A DNA stretch of 64,000 bases from Nematostella vectensis (Eukaryota > Cnidaria > Anthozoa > Actiniaria > Edwardsiidae). This document shows positions 11,401-34,168 of the stretch, piece by piece; the stretch's first letter is position 1; each line of letters opens with the position of its first letter. The notes under the pieces are model-generated. The model had not been told where the DNA came from. It did not search any database and worked only from the letters and a program-made list of their open reading frames with translations. The stretch covers positions 9,412,801 through 9,476,800 of the forward strand of contig NC_064044.1 of assembly GCF_932526225.1 (NCBI RefSeq), given 5' to 3'. Made by a program: the position numbers and the translations under genes.

Positions 11401-13708
11401 GAGAGATCACGTCTTCAGGTTATGGACTGGGAGATGTTTGCGAACGCCTTGGGATATAAAGAGCTATTGCGACTGGACCAGATGAGAATCGATTACCATA
11501 TTCCAGTACCTGGAGCAGTGTGAGTATCATACCGACACCCCCCTGCGCACTCCCAAATATGATATATGTCCTAATAAGGAATTGACCGAGCAAGCAAGAA
11601 AAACGACAGTTTTCAAAACAAGATTTATTAAAGTGAGGCTCATAAAATGAGGTGGGGATATTTTTCATTACTTATTATGATTGGTTTTATTGTCTTTTAT
11701 TTTGCAGCGTAAAGAATGGCGTCTTAATGACTGATGTTGCGTTCCCTGGCCTAGTTGTTCAGTACAGTGTAGATAACGGGAAAACCTGGAGTGACGTTAC
11801 TTCCGCCGGAATACGAGTTTCTGGAGAAATCGTGTTGGCGACAAGGTTAGAAATACATATCTAGAATATTAGTTATTAGAATGCAAAATCAACCCCTTGT
11901 TTAACAAGCAGCCAATATATAGAGAATACTACATGGAAAGTGCGCGCGTACGGTTTTTATTCACGAGTTGTGCAGTGAGCGCACCGAACGGGTGAGTTTT
12001 TTTTTTTATACAAAACGAGTGAATAAAAACTGTACAAAGCACTTTCCATGCTGTATTTTGTATGTATGAAATAAAAAAAAAATTTCTCAGTATACTGAGA
12101 AATTTATAATAAGCCTATTACATAACATTTTATTAGACTTGGCTGCAAAGGCTTCGAGGTTTGTGCTGTTCGACGGTTCAATTAAAGACAGACAGAAACT
12201 TACATTGAAATGAATCTGTCTCGCTAATGTCACACACTGTAGCTCATATGTTACACAAGTAGTGCACTTTTTTAATCTATAAAAATCTCGACATCTATGA
12301 AATAAATAAATTAATAAATGATAAACGCTTGTTCGATTTTTATGCACTCGTTGATGCGTTGGAATTGAAGCCATTCAAGTGCAGTGAAAAAATATCGTTC
12401 GTCCAATCAGAACCGCGAACGAGTTTTCTTCACGGTGGAAAAAAAAATTCGTTCGCGTCTCTGATTTGCTGAGACTAGTGAACGAACGAAAATTTACTGA
12501 ATTTGTTTTCCGGGGTATTTCTCAGTATGTATATCATAAGATAATTGTGGCCCCATATTTGTGAATTAACCAGTCATTTTTGTACACTATGGTTTTAAAG
12601 CAGTACATTAACGTTATATGCTAACTTTGGCCCGAGTACGTCCATATGGTTAAACACGAGGTTCCGCTATAAAAGGGAAAGCTCCTCCCATCCCCGGGTT
12701 CAAATTTGCCATTATAATCAGAACACTGCCACTCTAGCGGTCACAAAGTATAAGTCCCCTGTAAAATATTGTTTATCTCTTAGCCTAAGTCGTCTTGGAT
12801 AAAACTATTTTTGCACAGGTAACAAGACAGCTGTGTTAAGAGAATGATGAATTAGTTATTTGCTGTCCACTTACGTTTTCGGTGAAAAAATTTAAATTTT
12901 GCGCTATCCATAATCCAGCGCACCTGCATAAATAATTCTCGCGCTCTGGTGAAAATGCTCGTATTTTAGAGCCCACACAGCTTGGTATAGCAATAATTTA
13001 AGATAGGTAAAAACATTTTTAGATAGACAACTCTAGGAATGATATTTATTTTGGTTTAGAATATGAAATTCGAATTTAGCGCTCAGAACAATTGTCCTGG
13101 CATGTTGACTCATTGACGGCTGATTGATAACTGATGTTCTTGAGCCCGGGGGTGAGAGGAGCTTTCCCTTTTATAGCGGAAACCTCGTGTTTAAGTTTTT
13201 CACCGCTGCCTGTCTGACTGACGTGGGTTTCACTGACCAACCAGCAAAGACACGTTACAGTGCGCAACAGAACATGACAGAATCATAGTGCTTGTATTGG
13301 ATTTCTTGTCAATCAAAATTGTGACATTTCGCATGCTTATTGGCTAATTCTTACGATCGTCTTGGTGACCAGGCCTGTGCACATCTCGTTCTAATGTGTA
13401 GATGGATGGCAACTAAAAGGTCAACAACGGAAAATTTAATCGAAGTTTAATCGAATTGATAATCGAAAAGTTTTGTGCCAAAAAAGCTAAAGCATCAATG
13501 GGTATTCTGTTTTATTCATCTAACGGAGTAAATATAGAATAATAAAAGAAAGCAAAAGATTTTTTGAAAGTTTATAAAAATGAACATGTTTTAGCAGAAT
13601 TACTTTTTTTTGTAAACCTATGGTGATTAAGATCGTTGATTTGTTTGTTCGTTTTACAGGTCGGCGGACAGGCGTCGACTTAGCAGACGCATCAAGATCA
13701 AAGTTTAG
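2493..13708 (+). CDS. Secreted GH20 chitobiase / beta-N-acetylhexosaminidase (bacterial-type), 12 exons
   Basis: Exons: 2493-2544, 4956-5206, 6063-6510, 6636-6859, 7390-7584, 8739-8948, 9194-9514, 10034-10249, 10818-11055, 11267-11519, 11708-11845, 13660-13708. Together they give 2595 nt, 864 aa, with every phase consistent. Seen: a signal peptide (MRVLYLYLVVAFCGYNS), then VTHVNGCQHRIQPTADFKP typical of the CHB_HEX carbohydrate-binding domain, a GH20b-like region, and the GH20 barrel with LHLTDDEGWRLEI (residues about 369-381), VEVIPEFDMPGHGHA, and HFGGDE with the catalytic Asp-Glu pair at about 536-537. The short C-terminal domain ends RRIKIKV. Known: GH20 enzymes of this layout remove terminal GlcNAc from chitobiose by substrate-assisted catalysis; length and Asp-Glu position are close to Serratia chitobiase. 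Exon 8 ends at a GC donor (AAG|GCAAGT). A role in chitin digestion outside the cell is inferred. Confidence 0.93.
3286..3440. repeat. Poly-T/poly-G and TCTCTGATAAAGGGG tandem repeat
   Basis: About 20 T residues are followed by G runs broken by TTCTCTGATAAA at roughly 22-30 bp spacing (about six copies). It lies in chitobiase intron 1. The flanking GCCCGTACCCAGG resembles the edge of the dispersed element at 32342. Confidence 0.8.
4571..4803. repeat. ~240-bp repeat, copy 2 (chitobiase intron 1)
   Basis: Diverged direct copy of 2038-2282. It lies about 150 bp before exon 2. The preceding 4240-4510 is GC-rich with TATATACC/CTATATAA-like motifs but no exon I can support. Confidence 0.75.
5631..5962. 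mobile_element. MITE with CAGGCCTGTAGC / GCTACGGCCCTG ends
   Basis: The ends are inverted copies of one another and are flanked by a 5-bp duplication AATGT (5626-5630 and 5963-5967). Inside, CAAAATTTTACCGAGGC occurs twice and there are several CGTGAAA(C/T)G segments. The element lies in chitobiase intron 2. Its ends resemble the CGTAGCCAGG element at 22775. Confidence 0.75.
7646..7952 (+). pseudogene. Degraded C-terminal end of a non-LTR retrotransposon reverse transcriptase
   Basis: Translation from 7646 gives RLADALENVQRRALKISF, then YKDSLTLANLPKLRERNN and RFVSRIKP followed by a stop. A second frame then continues to LRSKSTSYERPTNTSRFNEF and about ten further residues before a stop. This matches the usual tail of CR1/L2-like reverse transcriptases: an IQRRALRI-like motif, a LANLPSLxxRR-like motif, then Tx-RFxxSFIP. 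At least one frameshift and an in-frame stop break it. It lies in chitobiase intron 5. Family assignment within non-LTR elements is not certain. Confidence 0.7.
8060..8480. repeat. Degenerate minisatellite (GGCCACGCCTATAAGG type) in chitobiase intron 5
   Basis: Irregular 20-40 bp units contain CACGCCTA, TAAGGTCAACGCC and CCTAGCC variants, with larger near-repeats such as CACCTAGTCTTAGGGCC. No coding sense is seen. Confidence 0.75.
10231..10566. repeat. Duplicated exon 8 / intron 8 junction of the chitobiase
   Basis: The exon end and GC donor at 10231-10255 (AACGCGGGATACAAG then GCAAGT) recur at 10542-10566 with GATACGAG then GCAAGT, 22 of 25 matching. Between them, 10433-10541 has CGAGGGTTTCGC and GCGAAGACCCTCG as inverted ends, suggesting an inserted short element. 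Confidence 0.75.
11567..11628. repeat. Short dispersed repeat (TGACCGAGC...AAACGACAGTTTT), copy 1
   Basis: A match of about 60 bp to 18170-18228, same orientation, with CCTAATAAG, TGACCGAGC and ACGACAGTTTT conserved. Confidence 0.7.
11924..12059. mobile_element. Fold-back element with ~36-bp inverted arms
   Basis: GAATACTACATGGAAAGTGC at the left pairs with GCACTTTCCATGCTGTATTT at the right, continuing through TTTTTATTCAC and GTGAATAAAAA. It lies in chitobiase intron 11. A small perfect palindrome, TTCTCAGTATACTGAGAA (12085-12102), follows directly. Confidence 0.75.
12651..13194. mobile_element. ~545-bp element with ~55-bp terminal inverted repeats
   Basis: The left arm from TAAACACGAGGTTCCGCTAT through AAAAGGGAAAGCTCCTC and CCCGGG is mirrored by the right arm ending GCGGAAACCTCGTGTTTA. 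No transposase coding is seen between the arms, so it is a non-autonomous element. It lies in chitobiase intron 11. Confidence 0.8.
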
Positions 13709-13755
13709 ATCATACAGTACGTCTGCGAAGTGTTGTAATACAGAAATGAATCACT

Positions 13756-13761
13756 ATTAAA
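13756..13761 (+). promoter_or_regulatory. Probable poly(A) signal of the chitobiase (ATTAAA)
   Basis: ATTAAA lies 48 nt after the TAG stop. It is the common variant of the AATAAA hexamer. Confidence 0.5.
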
Positions 13762-13822
13762 ATCTCAACTCGATGTCTACCATCCGTGTTTTAGGGACAA
13801 AGAAGGAAAGGGGTGGGGGCGA

Positions 13823-14188
13823 CATGACGTAAGAAAATGACTTAACGCTTCAAATAAGCTAATTTCAGATCTAATAAGACGGAAAATTTCTCTAAGTACT
13901 TAGTGAGTATAATAGCAAACAAAATATCAAATGCGACTTTTTTTAAATTGATGCGACTTTTTGTAAAGTTTTGAAATTTGAGCTTTTCGTCTTTGAGCTC
14001 ATACATAGCGCAAGGATGATCAAGGAAAAAATATCTAAAAAAATCAAAAATCTGGGTATGTGCATTTCGGCCTTACGTTATTTCTGTTTTAAAAATCAGT
14101 CCGGAATACAAGGAACCGATGGTCATTGTAAGGAATTGTGTCTTCTTTCTCTATCTCAATTGCGAATTTTCCAGGTTTTTCCGTCATG
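13823..14188. mobile_element. 366-bp MITE with CATGACGGAAAAAC ends, copy 1
   Basis: A full-length relative is at 54050-54416, with long shared runs such as CTAAGTACTTAGTGAGTA, GATGATCAAGGAAAAAATAT and AATTGTGTCTTCTTTCTCTA. The right end GTTTTTCCGTCATG is the inverse of the left end, clearest in the other copy. It lies just beyond the 3' end of the chitobiase. Confidence 0.85.
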
Positions 14189-14299
14189 TCGGTTGGGGCG
14201 GGGTAGGGGGTTTAATAAGGTGGCGGTTCAATTGGGTTTCAGAGGGTCACTCCCCTCCCCCTCGTATATAGAATTAAAACACTAAGAAATAAATTCAGT

Positions 14300-14305
14300 T
14301 TTATT
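14300..14305 (-). promoter_or_regulatory. Candidate poly(A) signal (AATAAA) of the CCDC60-like gene
   Basis: TTTATT on the plus strand reads AATAAA on the minus strand, about 250 nt past the stop at 14556. Confidence 0.45.
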
Positions 14306-14433
14306 TACTTTTACTTCCGTATAAAAAATACAAACCACGAGTTATATTTTAGTATTTTCTTTATAATGGTGTTCGTTGTCCCGTTTACGGTAGCACTGCA
14401 TATCAGAAAGTTCCCTTTTCTGTACATGGTATT

Positions 14434-14555
14434 ACCGGTGATCAGTATGCTAGCTCTGTCATGAGCGATGATACCGCTGACCAGTACACACGCTGTCTTG
14501 TGCGCGGTGTTACCGCTGATCAGTTTACTCGCTGTCTCGCGCGTGATACCGCTGG

Positions 14556-14580
<25 letters not shown>
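14434..14580. repeat. 36-39-bp tandem repeat spanning the stop codon of the CCDC60-like gene
   Basis: Four diverged units with cores ACCGCTGATCAGTATGCTCG and CTGTCTCGTGCG. The gene's last codons and its stop lie in the unit furthest into the gene. Confidence 0.75.
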
Positions 14581-27794
<13,214 letters not shown>

Positions 27795-28305
27795 TACTCT
27801 CTAGCTATATCCTTCACATAAACCACTCTTTGTTTTTTACAGATGTATATCTGTTCTGGTCAAATTTGTAAAAAACCACGTACTTCGTTCCTATTCAGGT
27901 TCTGTCACATTCTGCTTGGGTTGCTATGGAGATACGAAACTACAAATTCCCAGGGGAGGCCTTATAGACTTACCTTATTTGCATAAATACAAATATCCGG
28001 TATCAGTTATTATTTCGCGAAATTAAAACTGCTTATAACTGCCAAAAAATATGTTTTGTCTAAAATCAATTATCAAACACGCTTACTTTTTATAGAGATG
28101 TTAAAATGGCTGCCTTTCCAAATATATATCTATTTTTTGATGATGAAAGCTGAGTGCTTATAAGGTTCCAATCAGACCAGTAAAATTGATTTTAATCCTT
28201 AAATGTTAAAAACTAATGTCAAACATAAATATTTACATTTATTCAAATAATTTTACCCTTGAATAGGATATATATACATTTTTATAATATAGTTAGCCTA
28301 GCAAT
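27795..28305. other. Intergenic, 5' flank of the CCDC60-like gene
   Basis: AT-rich with no gene seen. It should contain the minus-strand promoter and the upstream region of the tRNA. Confidence 0.5.
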
Positions 28306-28378
28306 GGTCCTGTGGCCCAATGGATAAGGCGCCTGACTACGGATCAGGAGATTCCAGGTTCGAGTCCTGGCAGGATCG
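28306..28378 (+). tRNA. tRNA-Arg (anticodon ACG)
   Basis: A 73-nt cloverleaf is visible. The acceptor stem pairs GGTCCTG with CAGGATC, followed by discriminator G. The D-arm holds TGGCCCAATGGATAAGGCG (A box). The anticodon arm is CCTGA-CTACGGA-TCAGG with ACG at 28339-28341. The T-arm is CCAGG-TTCGAGT-CCTGG (B box). No CCA is encoded and no intron is present, and a run of T follows at once (28380 on) as a Pol III terminator. The sequence closely resembles animal tRNA-Arg(ACG), which reads CGU and, after A-to-I editing, CGC/CGA. Confidence 0.95.
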
Positions 28379-28379
28379 C

Positions 28380-28391
28380 TTTTTTTTTTTA
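28380..28391 (+). terminator. Pol III terminator of the tRNA
   Basis: An uninterrupted T run directly after the tRNA discriminator base. Confidence 0.85.
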
Positions 28392-29332
28392 CTCGGAAAA
28401 ATATCCGAGATCTTTAATTTTTTTTCTACAACGCTCAAATCGTTGTCGCCGCGAAGCATGGAGCCTCTGGTATCCAGGGTATCCAAGGACTTTCCTCTTT
28501 TGAAATAGTAAACAATTCCTACAGTGCATTTTCACCCATTTGTTAAAGCCAGATATTATAATAGATTTAACCATGTCCTATCAGTAGGACCGCAGTGGGA
28601 TCTAAGCATCTGAAAATCAGGCCATATCATGATTTTGCTAAATTTTCAACTTTAAACTTTGCATGCTTTCCAAGATACGCACATATCAGAACAAGAAAGG
28701 AGACTATGTAATTGCATTTTTCAGTTAATAGGAAGTCGGGTAATTGTGGGGGTTAGCAATTTCAACCCCCCCCTTCCTCCCCAAGACCTCCAATTTGAAT
28801 AGAGGATTTTTCAGAAGCTCTAATACCCCCACCTTCTCCTAGCTAAACTTACAATACTACATTGATGAAACAAATGTTCAAAAATGCTTGTAGAATTTAT
28901 TTGGGCTGGGAACATGAAAAGGGGTGGACAATACAGTAAAATGCACCAGAAGTTGAGTGGTTAGCCAACAAGCCCACCCCAAGTGGATCTGCCCATTGCA
29001 CATATAATACTTTTAGCTACTCTCACTTATACCTTACAAATACAAGAATGTACTTAAAACATTAAAAATAAAAACAAAAAAACAACAACAACAACAAAAA
29101 AAAACAATTCTGTTCTAACCATGCAAACTTTTCAACTAAAATCAAAACCAGACAACAGTCATAGAATGGTCTCTTCCGGGCATTTGAACGTCTGGACCTA
29201 ATAAGTAATATATTGGCATGACAGAATTCCTGCTTTGTAATGTCTTTCCTTCTTCCTTTTTCAACACACCATTCTATTAAAACTTTGGCTCAGTTATATC
29301 AGGCCATTCCACAGGGCTGGTATTGTATACGT
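28392..29332. other. Intergenic, likely includes the 3' UTR of the MZB1-like gene
   Basis: AT-rich with no coding evidence. TTTATT near 28902 would read AATAAA on the minus strand but is far from the stop. Confidence 0.4.
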
Positions 29333-31858
29333 CTAAAGTTCTTGCTTGGAGTCTTTCTTTCCCTTAGATTTCTTGGTTTTCTTCTTGCCTTTCTTTGCTG
29401 TCTTGTCACGGACACAGTCTTGACTGAACTCAGTGCACAGGTATTTATGGAGATCTCCGTCTTCTCTGAACTTCTCATAGAGTTTGTCTTCCCCAATATC
29501 TCCAACCATTCCTTCACATTTGGACATGAGTCTAGCAAAAATAATTAGAAGAAGTTAAATAAATGAAGTTAAGTTGGCAAGATGGATAAGAAATGTTGAT
29601 TGAATTATGATCATCATCAGAGTTATCATTATCATCAGTTACCATAACCATCACTGTCACCAAAACCATCAACATCATCATCGGCATTGTCATCACTATC
29701 AACCTTCACCGTCACTGACATCATCAGAATTGGCAACGTTTAAAGAACTGACATAGCCTCACTTACACACACAAATTACACAGAACCCCCGATGTATGTA
29801 AAACAGCCCACTACCATTTTCTCTGAACTTCTCATAGAGTTTGTCTTCCCCAATATCTCCAACCATTCCTTCACATTTGGACATGAGTCTAGCAAAAATA
29901 ATTAGAAGAAGTTAAATAAATGAAGTTAAGTTGGCAAGATGGATAAGAAATGTTGATTGAATTATGATCATCATCAGAGTTATCATTATCATCAGTTACC
30001 ATAACCATCACTGTCACCAAAACCAACAACATCACCATCGGCATTGTCATCACTATCACAGTCACTGACATCATCAGAATTGGCAATGTTTAAAGAACTG
30101 ACATAGCCTCACTTACACACACAAATTCCACAGAACCCCCAATGCATGTAAAACAGCCCACTACCACTTCATGGTCCAGCTGGCCACCACTTGTGATCTA
30201 GGTACCGCATCTCCCTATCTACATACCTTCCTGGCCATTTCCCTCCACCTTGCATCATTCCAGGCACGTCCTTAGCTTCTAGTCCCTCACCAGAGATTCT
30301 GTTTATACCATTCACAGTCTTTATTCCATAGCTAGAGAAAAAAAAGTAATGTGTTGCTCTAGGATGCATTTAAAAAACATTTAAAACACATGTTTTTATT
30401 ATTAACCTTGTAAGTCATGTTCAATTTTGACAGGAAACCTTATATCATTCTTTTCAAAAAATTTTTTTCTATCTAAGATATTTTGATAGGGATTATTTTG
30501 AAATAATTATTGCTGTGATATTTAATTAGATAACTAACAAAACTTACTCTTCCCAGCTCTTCGAGCTGCAGACACCTTCAATTGCATCAACATAAACTGA
30601 CTCTGGCACTGGCTTGCCTTTCAAGGAAGGACGTTTTGCCTCTTCCTTGTGCAGTGCTACATTCATCTACAAAACAACATTTCAGTAGATTTAGTGGACA
30701 ACCAGGGCTACTGGAAAGTGGGAATCCCCTCAAAACAAGTCACAAGCTTGTCAGAAAAGTTTAACCCTAAGGGATAGCTAAAGATGTGGTCATCTGAAAT
30801 ATCAAATCTGAATAAGGATTTTTTTTAGGTTTTCTAGACTTGAAATTTGTTGCACCTTTCAATAAACTCCAAAACACAAGCAATTTTCTGCAGAAAATCA
30901 ATTTATCTTTTGTCCACAATTAGCTCGGAACATGCTAGAGGATGACAGACTTATAAAAAGCCCCTAAGAGATAGCACACGGGGTGAATTTTACACCCTAA
31001 AGGGATAGAACAAGGAGAGGGCAGATGCCAAACAACAGCTTTGACCAATCAGAGCACTTTAAAATGAAAACATTTTAATTATGCTGAGCCAATCAGAAAT
31101 GTTAAAGTGTAAAACTCAAGAGTTGCCAAATAAAAAAAAATGGGAACACTGAACCTGATTGGGAGGGAAGCTGGGAAGTCTCAAAAAGGGTTTTGACTGG
31201 TTAATATTCTGATTGTTCCTAGCAATTCTTTATAATGAACCTTGTTTTCTGCAAATTACAAAGGCAGTTGTAATGCATGGGAAAAACCTTTTTATTTATT
31301 TTTTCTTTAAGAAGGCCTTGCAGGTTTCTTATTGCCATTTGTCAACAAAGAAAGGACATGATATTAAATCCAAGAGAAAAACAATATGAGACATGAAAAA
31401 ATTAAATTCAAGGACGAAGGCACAAACAACTTAAATTTTCAAATATGAAGGTACAAACTAAAATAAGAATATACTTCTATGTTAAAAAAATATAAGTAAC
31501 ATTTTTAAGGAGTGTTTAAAAAATGGAAAGTGTAATGATTAACCTAATTAACTAAAAGCGTCCTTCAAACAAAGAAAACTTACCACCCTAATGGCAACAG
31601 AACTCTTACAAATTGTACTATCGCAGATATGAATGAAACGCTAGAGACAGTCGAATAAACACACGCATTCTTAGTCAACTTTCTTAAACTTACTCTGTGT
31701 GCAATGGCCGTACAAGCGTCACATTGGATCTCAAAGGAGCCAGGAGTGTGAGGCGAATGCTGCTCTTCTTCCGTCATCTTCGGCGTCTCAAATGTCATCT
31801 TTTCTTGTGCTTGCACGAAAGTCAAACAGAAAGCAAGAAGAAGCGCAAATGCCGCCAT
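29333..31858 (-). CDS. MZB1/pERp1-like (canopy-related) ER-resident protein, 4 exons
   Basis: Exons 31858-31694, 30666-30548, 30331-30227 and 29531-29333 give 588 nt, 195 aa, phases consistent. Seen: a signal peptide (MAAFALLLAFCLTFVQAQ) and six cysteines at 46, 49, 88, 135, 162 and 169, with CDACTAIAHRM near the start and GEDKLYEKFRED before CTEFSQDC. A Lys-rich tail ends in KQEL, a KDEL-type ER retrieval signal. This CxxC plus spaced-Cys pattern and the ER tail match the saposin-like MZB1/pERp1 and canopy group. In vertebrates MZB1 helps antibody folding and export; here a general role in oxidative folding or chaperoning in the ER lumen is inferred. Part of the last exon is duplicated in the preceding intron (29819-30171). 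Length is close to human MZB1 (about 190 aa). Confidence 0.88.
29462..30171. repeat. 357-bp tandem duplication including the start of MZB1-like exon 4
   Basis: 29462-29818 and 29819-30171 are near-identical, with a 7-bp deletion in the second. Each contains the acceptor and about 70 nt of exon 4 (minus-strand CTAG then ACTCATGTCCAAATGTGAAG), plus intron with (ATC)n and ACAGCCCACTACCA. Confidence 0.92.
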
Positions 31859-32341
31859 TTTGAAATCTCGAAAAGTTTGGCAAGCTACAAAGCCGGCTAA
31901 AAAAATCGCACACTTGAAAGAAGTTAGTTACTTTGAAGTGTTTTATCAGGAACTGGTGGTTCTTTAGTAAGTTTAGAAAGTTATTAATAAATAAAATGTT
32001 TATGCTGAATTAAACGAGAGAGCAAATGACTGAACGCCACCACACAACACACCACAGGTTGACCATGAGATGGTGAGTCCGCTGACCGCAAAGTAAATAA
32101 AAAAAGTGGAGGGAGGTGGACTGGTTACCCCAAAAAGAAAGTAAATTAAATTTAAAAAAAAAAAAAAGAAAAAAAAAAAAAGAAGTAAAGTAAAGAGCAT
32201 TCTTTAAGCATCGCAGAGCTTTCCACAAGATAATGTCTTTCTTCATAAAATTACGAGTCAAAAGTGAAATTTAAAGATTTCTCGAGAAAGCATGGTCCCG
32301 AATACCGTAGCTGCGAGCGTGAAACCCAGAAACCGACATTG
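31859..32341. other. Intergenic, 5' flank of the MZB1-like gene
   Basis: Contains A-rich runs (32154-32181) and no supported gene. The minus-strand promoter of the MZB1-like gene should be here. Confidence 0.45.
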
Positions 32342-32575
32342 AACTTCTCAGGCCCGTACCCAGGGGTGTGCAGGGGAACGCACCCCCCCCCCCCCCCCCC
32401 TCCCCCCCCCACACACACACACACAACGGCGAAAGGTCCACTTGCGGCTCTCTATAGACGTGCTATTTGTAGACAAAACCATAAAGCAAAGCTAGATCTT
32501 ACTGGTAATGTAGGGAGCCAAATCCGACAAACGTCTCGTGGAGATACTGAAACGCATGAAAAAAAAAAATCCCTT
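32342..32575. mobile_element. Dispersed element (CTATTTGTAGACAAAAC family), copy 1
   Basis: Runs from GGCCCGTACCCAGGG through a poly-C tract, ACAACGGCGAAAGGTCCACT, GCTATTTGTAGACAAAAC and CTCGTGGAGATACTG. The same order is found inverted at 61850-62065. Confidence 0.75.
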
Positions 32576-32739
32576 TTTGTTCTTTCGGAGATTGTTTACC
32601 GCATACTTGCACCGTTATTCATTTCATTCGTTGCACGGTAAACGCTTGCTACGCGCACGCTCTACTTTTGATCGTGGCTGATACTAGAACCCCACTGCAC
32701 TTGAATGGATTTCTTATATTTTCATAGTTTGTAAAGAAC

Positions 32740-32860
32740 GCCCCTTTCTAATAAACGCCACGTATCTAATGAACGCCACGTATCTAATGAACGCCACGGA
32801 CCTCGAAATTGAATAAACGCCTCGGGCGTTTATTAGGTCATTAACGGTATGCTTGGTCCA
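32740..32860. repeat. Tandem GAACGCCACGTATCTAAT repeat with inverted GGCGTTTATTAG
   Basis: Two to three copies of TAATGAACGCCACGTATC are followed by GAATAAACGCC, then TCGGGCGTTTATTAGGTC, which is nearly the inverse. A stem-loop is possible. It sits in the spacer downstream of USO1. Confidence 0.7.
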
Positions 32861-33106
32861 CTCCACGTTAATTCACACCCTCCCAAGAAACCTCCTATCC
32901 TAATATTTTCACCGGCTTTCCATGCCTACAGCCGTCTCTTGATCTCATGCTTGTATGAATATATCTCGACCGTTGAGCACTAAAACAGGCTACTGGAAAG
33001 TAAATAGGAATTATGACTATTAGAATGTAACTTCTCGTGGTATGATTTCTCAAATGAGATTGAAAAGTACACCATAACAAGTTGAAATGAAATGCATAAA
33101 AGTATA

Positions 33107-33112
33107 CTTTAT
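33107..33112 (-). promoter_or_regulatory. Candidate poly(A) signal (AATAAA) of USO1
   Basis: TTTATT on the plus strand reads AATAAA on the minus strand, about 265 nt beyond the USO1 stop. Confidence 0.5.
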
Positions 33113-33376
33113 TTTAAATCTTTTTACAGCCAAAGCTGTGAGCGTTCAATGCCGTGGATAAAATCGTTCGTGTCTTAGTCTTTTCTCTGCTAAGCTAGTC
33201 GAACATAACAAAGTTTTGGCTCAGCAAGCCACTCTGATACTGGACCAAGAAGTCCGCAGTATAAGCCCGTATGGATAACCAGCTCAACCCCAGTCCCTTT
33301 CTCGTTAAGGGACCTAATAATTCCAATTATAATTCTGATTATACCAATAAAATTTTGATATCTTGATTGTACAATG

Positions 33377-34168
33377 TCAAGTCAGGTCATTGTCGTCGTC
33401 TCCATAGTTGATTCCCGCGTCCGCGAGGCCTGGGTCTTGTTTGATACCGATGCCTTGCATAATGTCTTGCCCCCCTGGGTACCCCTGGTCGGGTCTGTAG
33501 TACTCCTGAGGCGTGGTCTGGCTGGGATCGTACGTTGAGTATGGTGATTGATAGTCAGCGTACTGACTGGGGTAATCGCCATACTGGGATGGGTACCCTG
33601 TGTCATGTAATGGGTACCCTGTGTCGTATGATTGGTACCCTGTGTCATGTGATTGGTATCCTGTGTCTTGTAATGGGTACCCTGTGTCGTATCCAGAATC
33701 TTGCGGTGGGTACTCTGTACCATTTACAGGGTACCCAGATCCAGGGGTATGGTCCCCTGCGCCATAAGACGAGTACTCAGCAGAGTTTGAGGGGAAGCTA
33801 CCGCCGTATGATGGGAAGTCAGTTTGACTGGAGGGGTACGTCCCATCCTGAGGCACGTATCCCGTTTCCTGTGATTTGTAATCAGCATTGTGAGCCGGAT
33901 AATTGTCGTCTTGGGAGGGGAGCTCAGGTTCTTGGGTGTGGTCTTCAGGTTGGGGGGCAGGGGGGGTTTCCTCTAGAGATTGAGTTTGAGTCACTACTTC
34001 TGGTTGGTCTTCTTGCTGTTGCTGCTGTTGCTGCTGTTGAGGTTCGTCTACTTCGTCTTGGGCATCTTCCTCCTCTCCGTCGTCGTCCTCTTCATCGCCC
34101 TCCTCGTGGTCATCCCCTTCCTCATCTTCATCATCGCTAACCTCATGGCCTGCATCCCGAAGCGTCTT
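33377..34168 (-). other. USO1: USO1 last exon: acidic segment, poly-Q and Tyr/Pro/Gly-rich tail extension
   Basis: Residues 897-1159. KTLRDAGHEVSDDEDEEGDD aligns in position with the p115 end KLKDLGHPVEEEDE, and an acidic run to about 938 follows as in other p115. Then come nine Gln (940-948), a Pro/Glu/Gln stretch, and about 180 residues rich in Tyr, Gly, Ser, Pro and Gln. At 1057-1098 there are five DTGYxxx heptads (DTGYPLQ, DTGYQSH, DTGYQSY, DTGYPLH, DTGYPSQ), then YGDYPSQ and YADYQSP. The heptads come from a 21-bp repeat at about 33555-33690. The end is again acidic (NYGDDDNDLT). The extension is in frame with the conserved part in one exon, so an assembly join is unlikely to explain it. 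Its function is unknown. Confidence 0.85.

Noticed and set aside
28312..28508. Plus-strand frames of 62-63 codons
   Set aside because: They overlap the tRNA-Arg gene and its terminator; no coding signal.
33535..34140. 201-codon plus-strand frame
   Set aside because: It is the antisense shadow of USO1 exon 31, whose minus-strand frame joins in phase to conserved p115 sequence.
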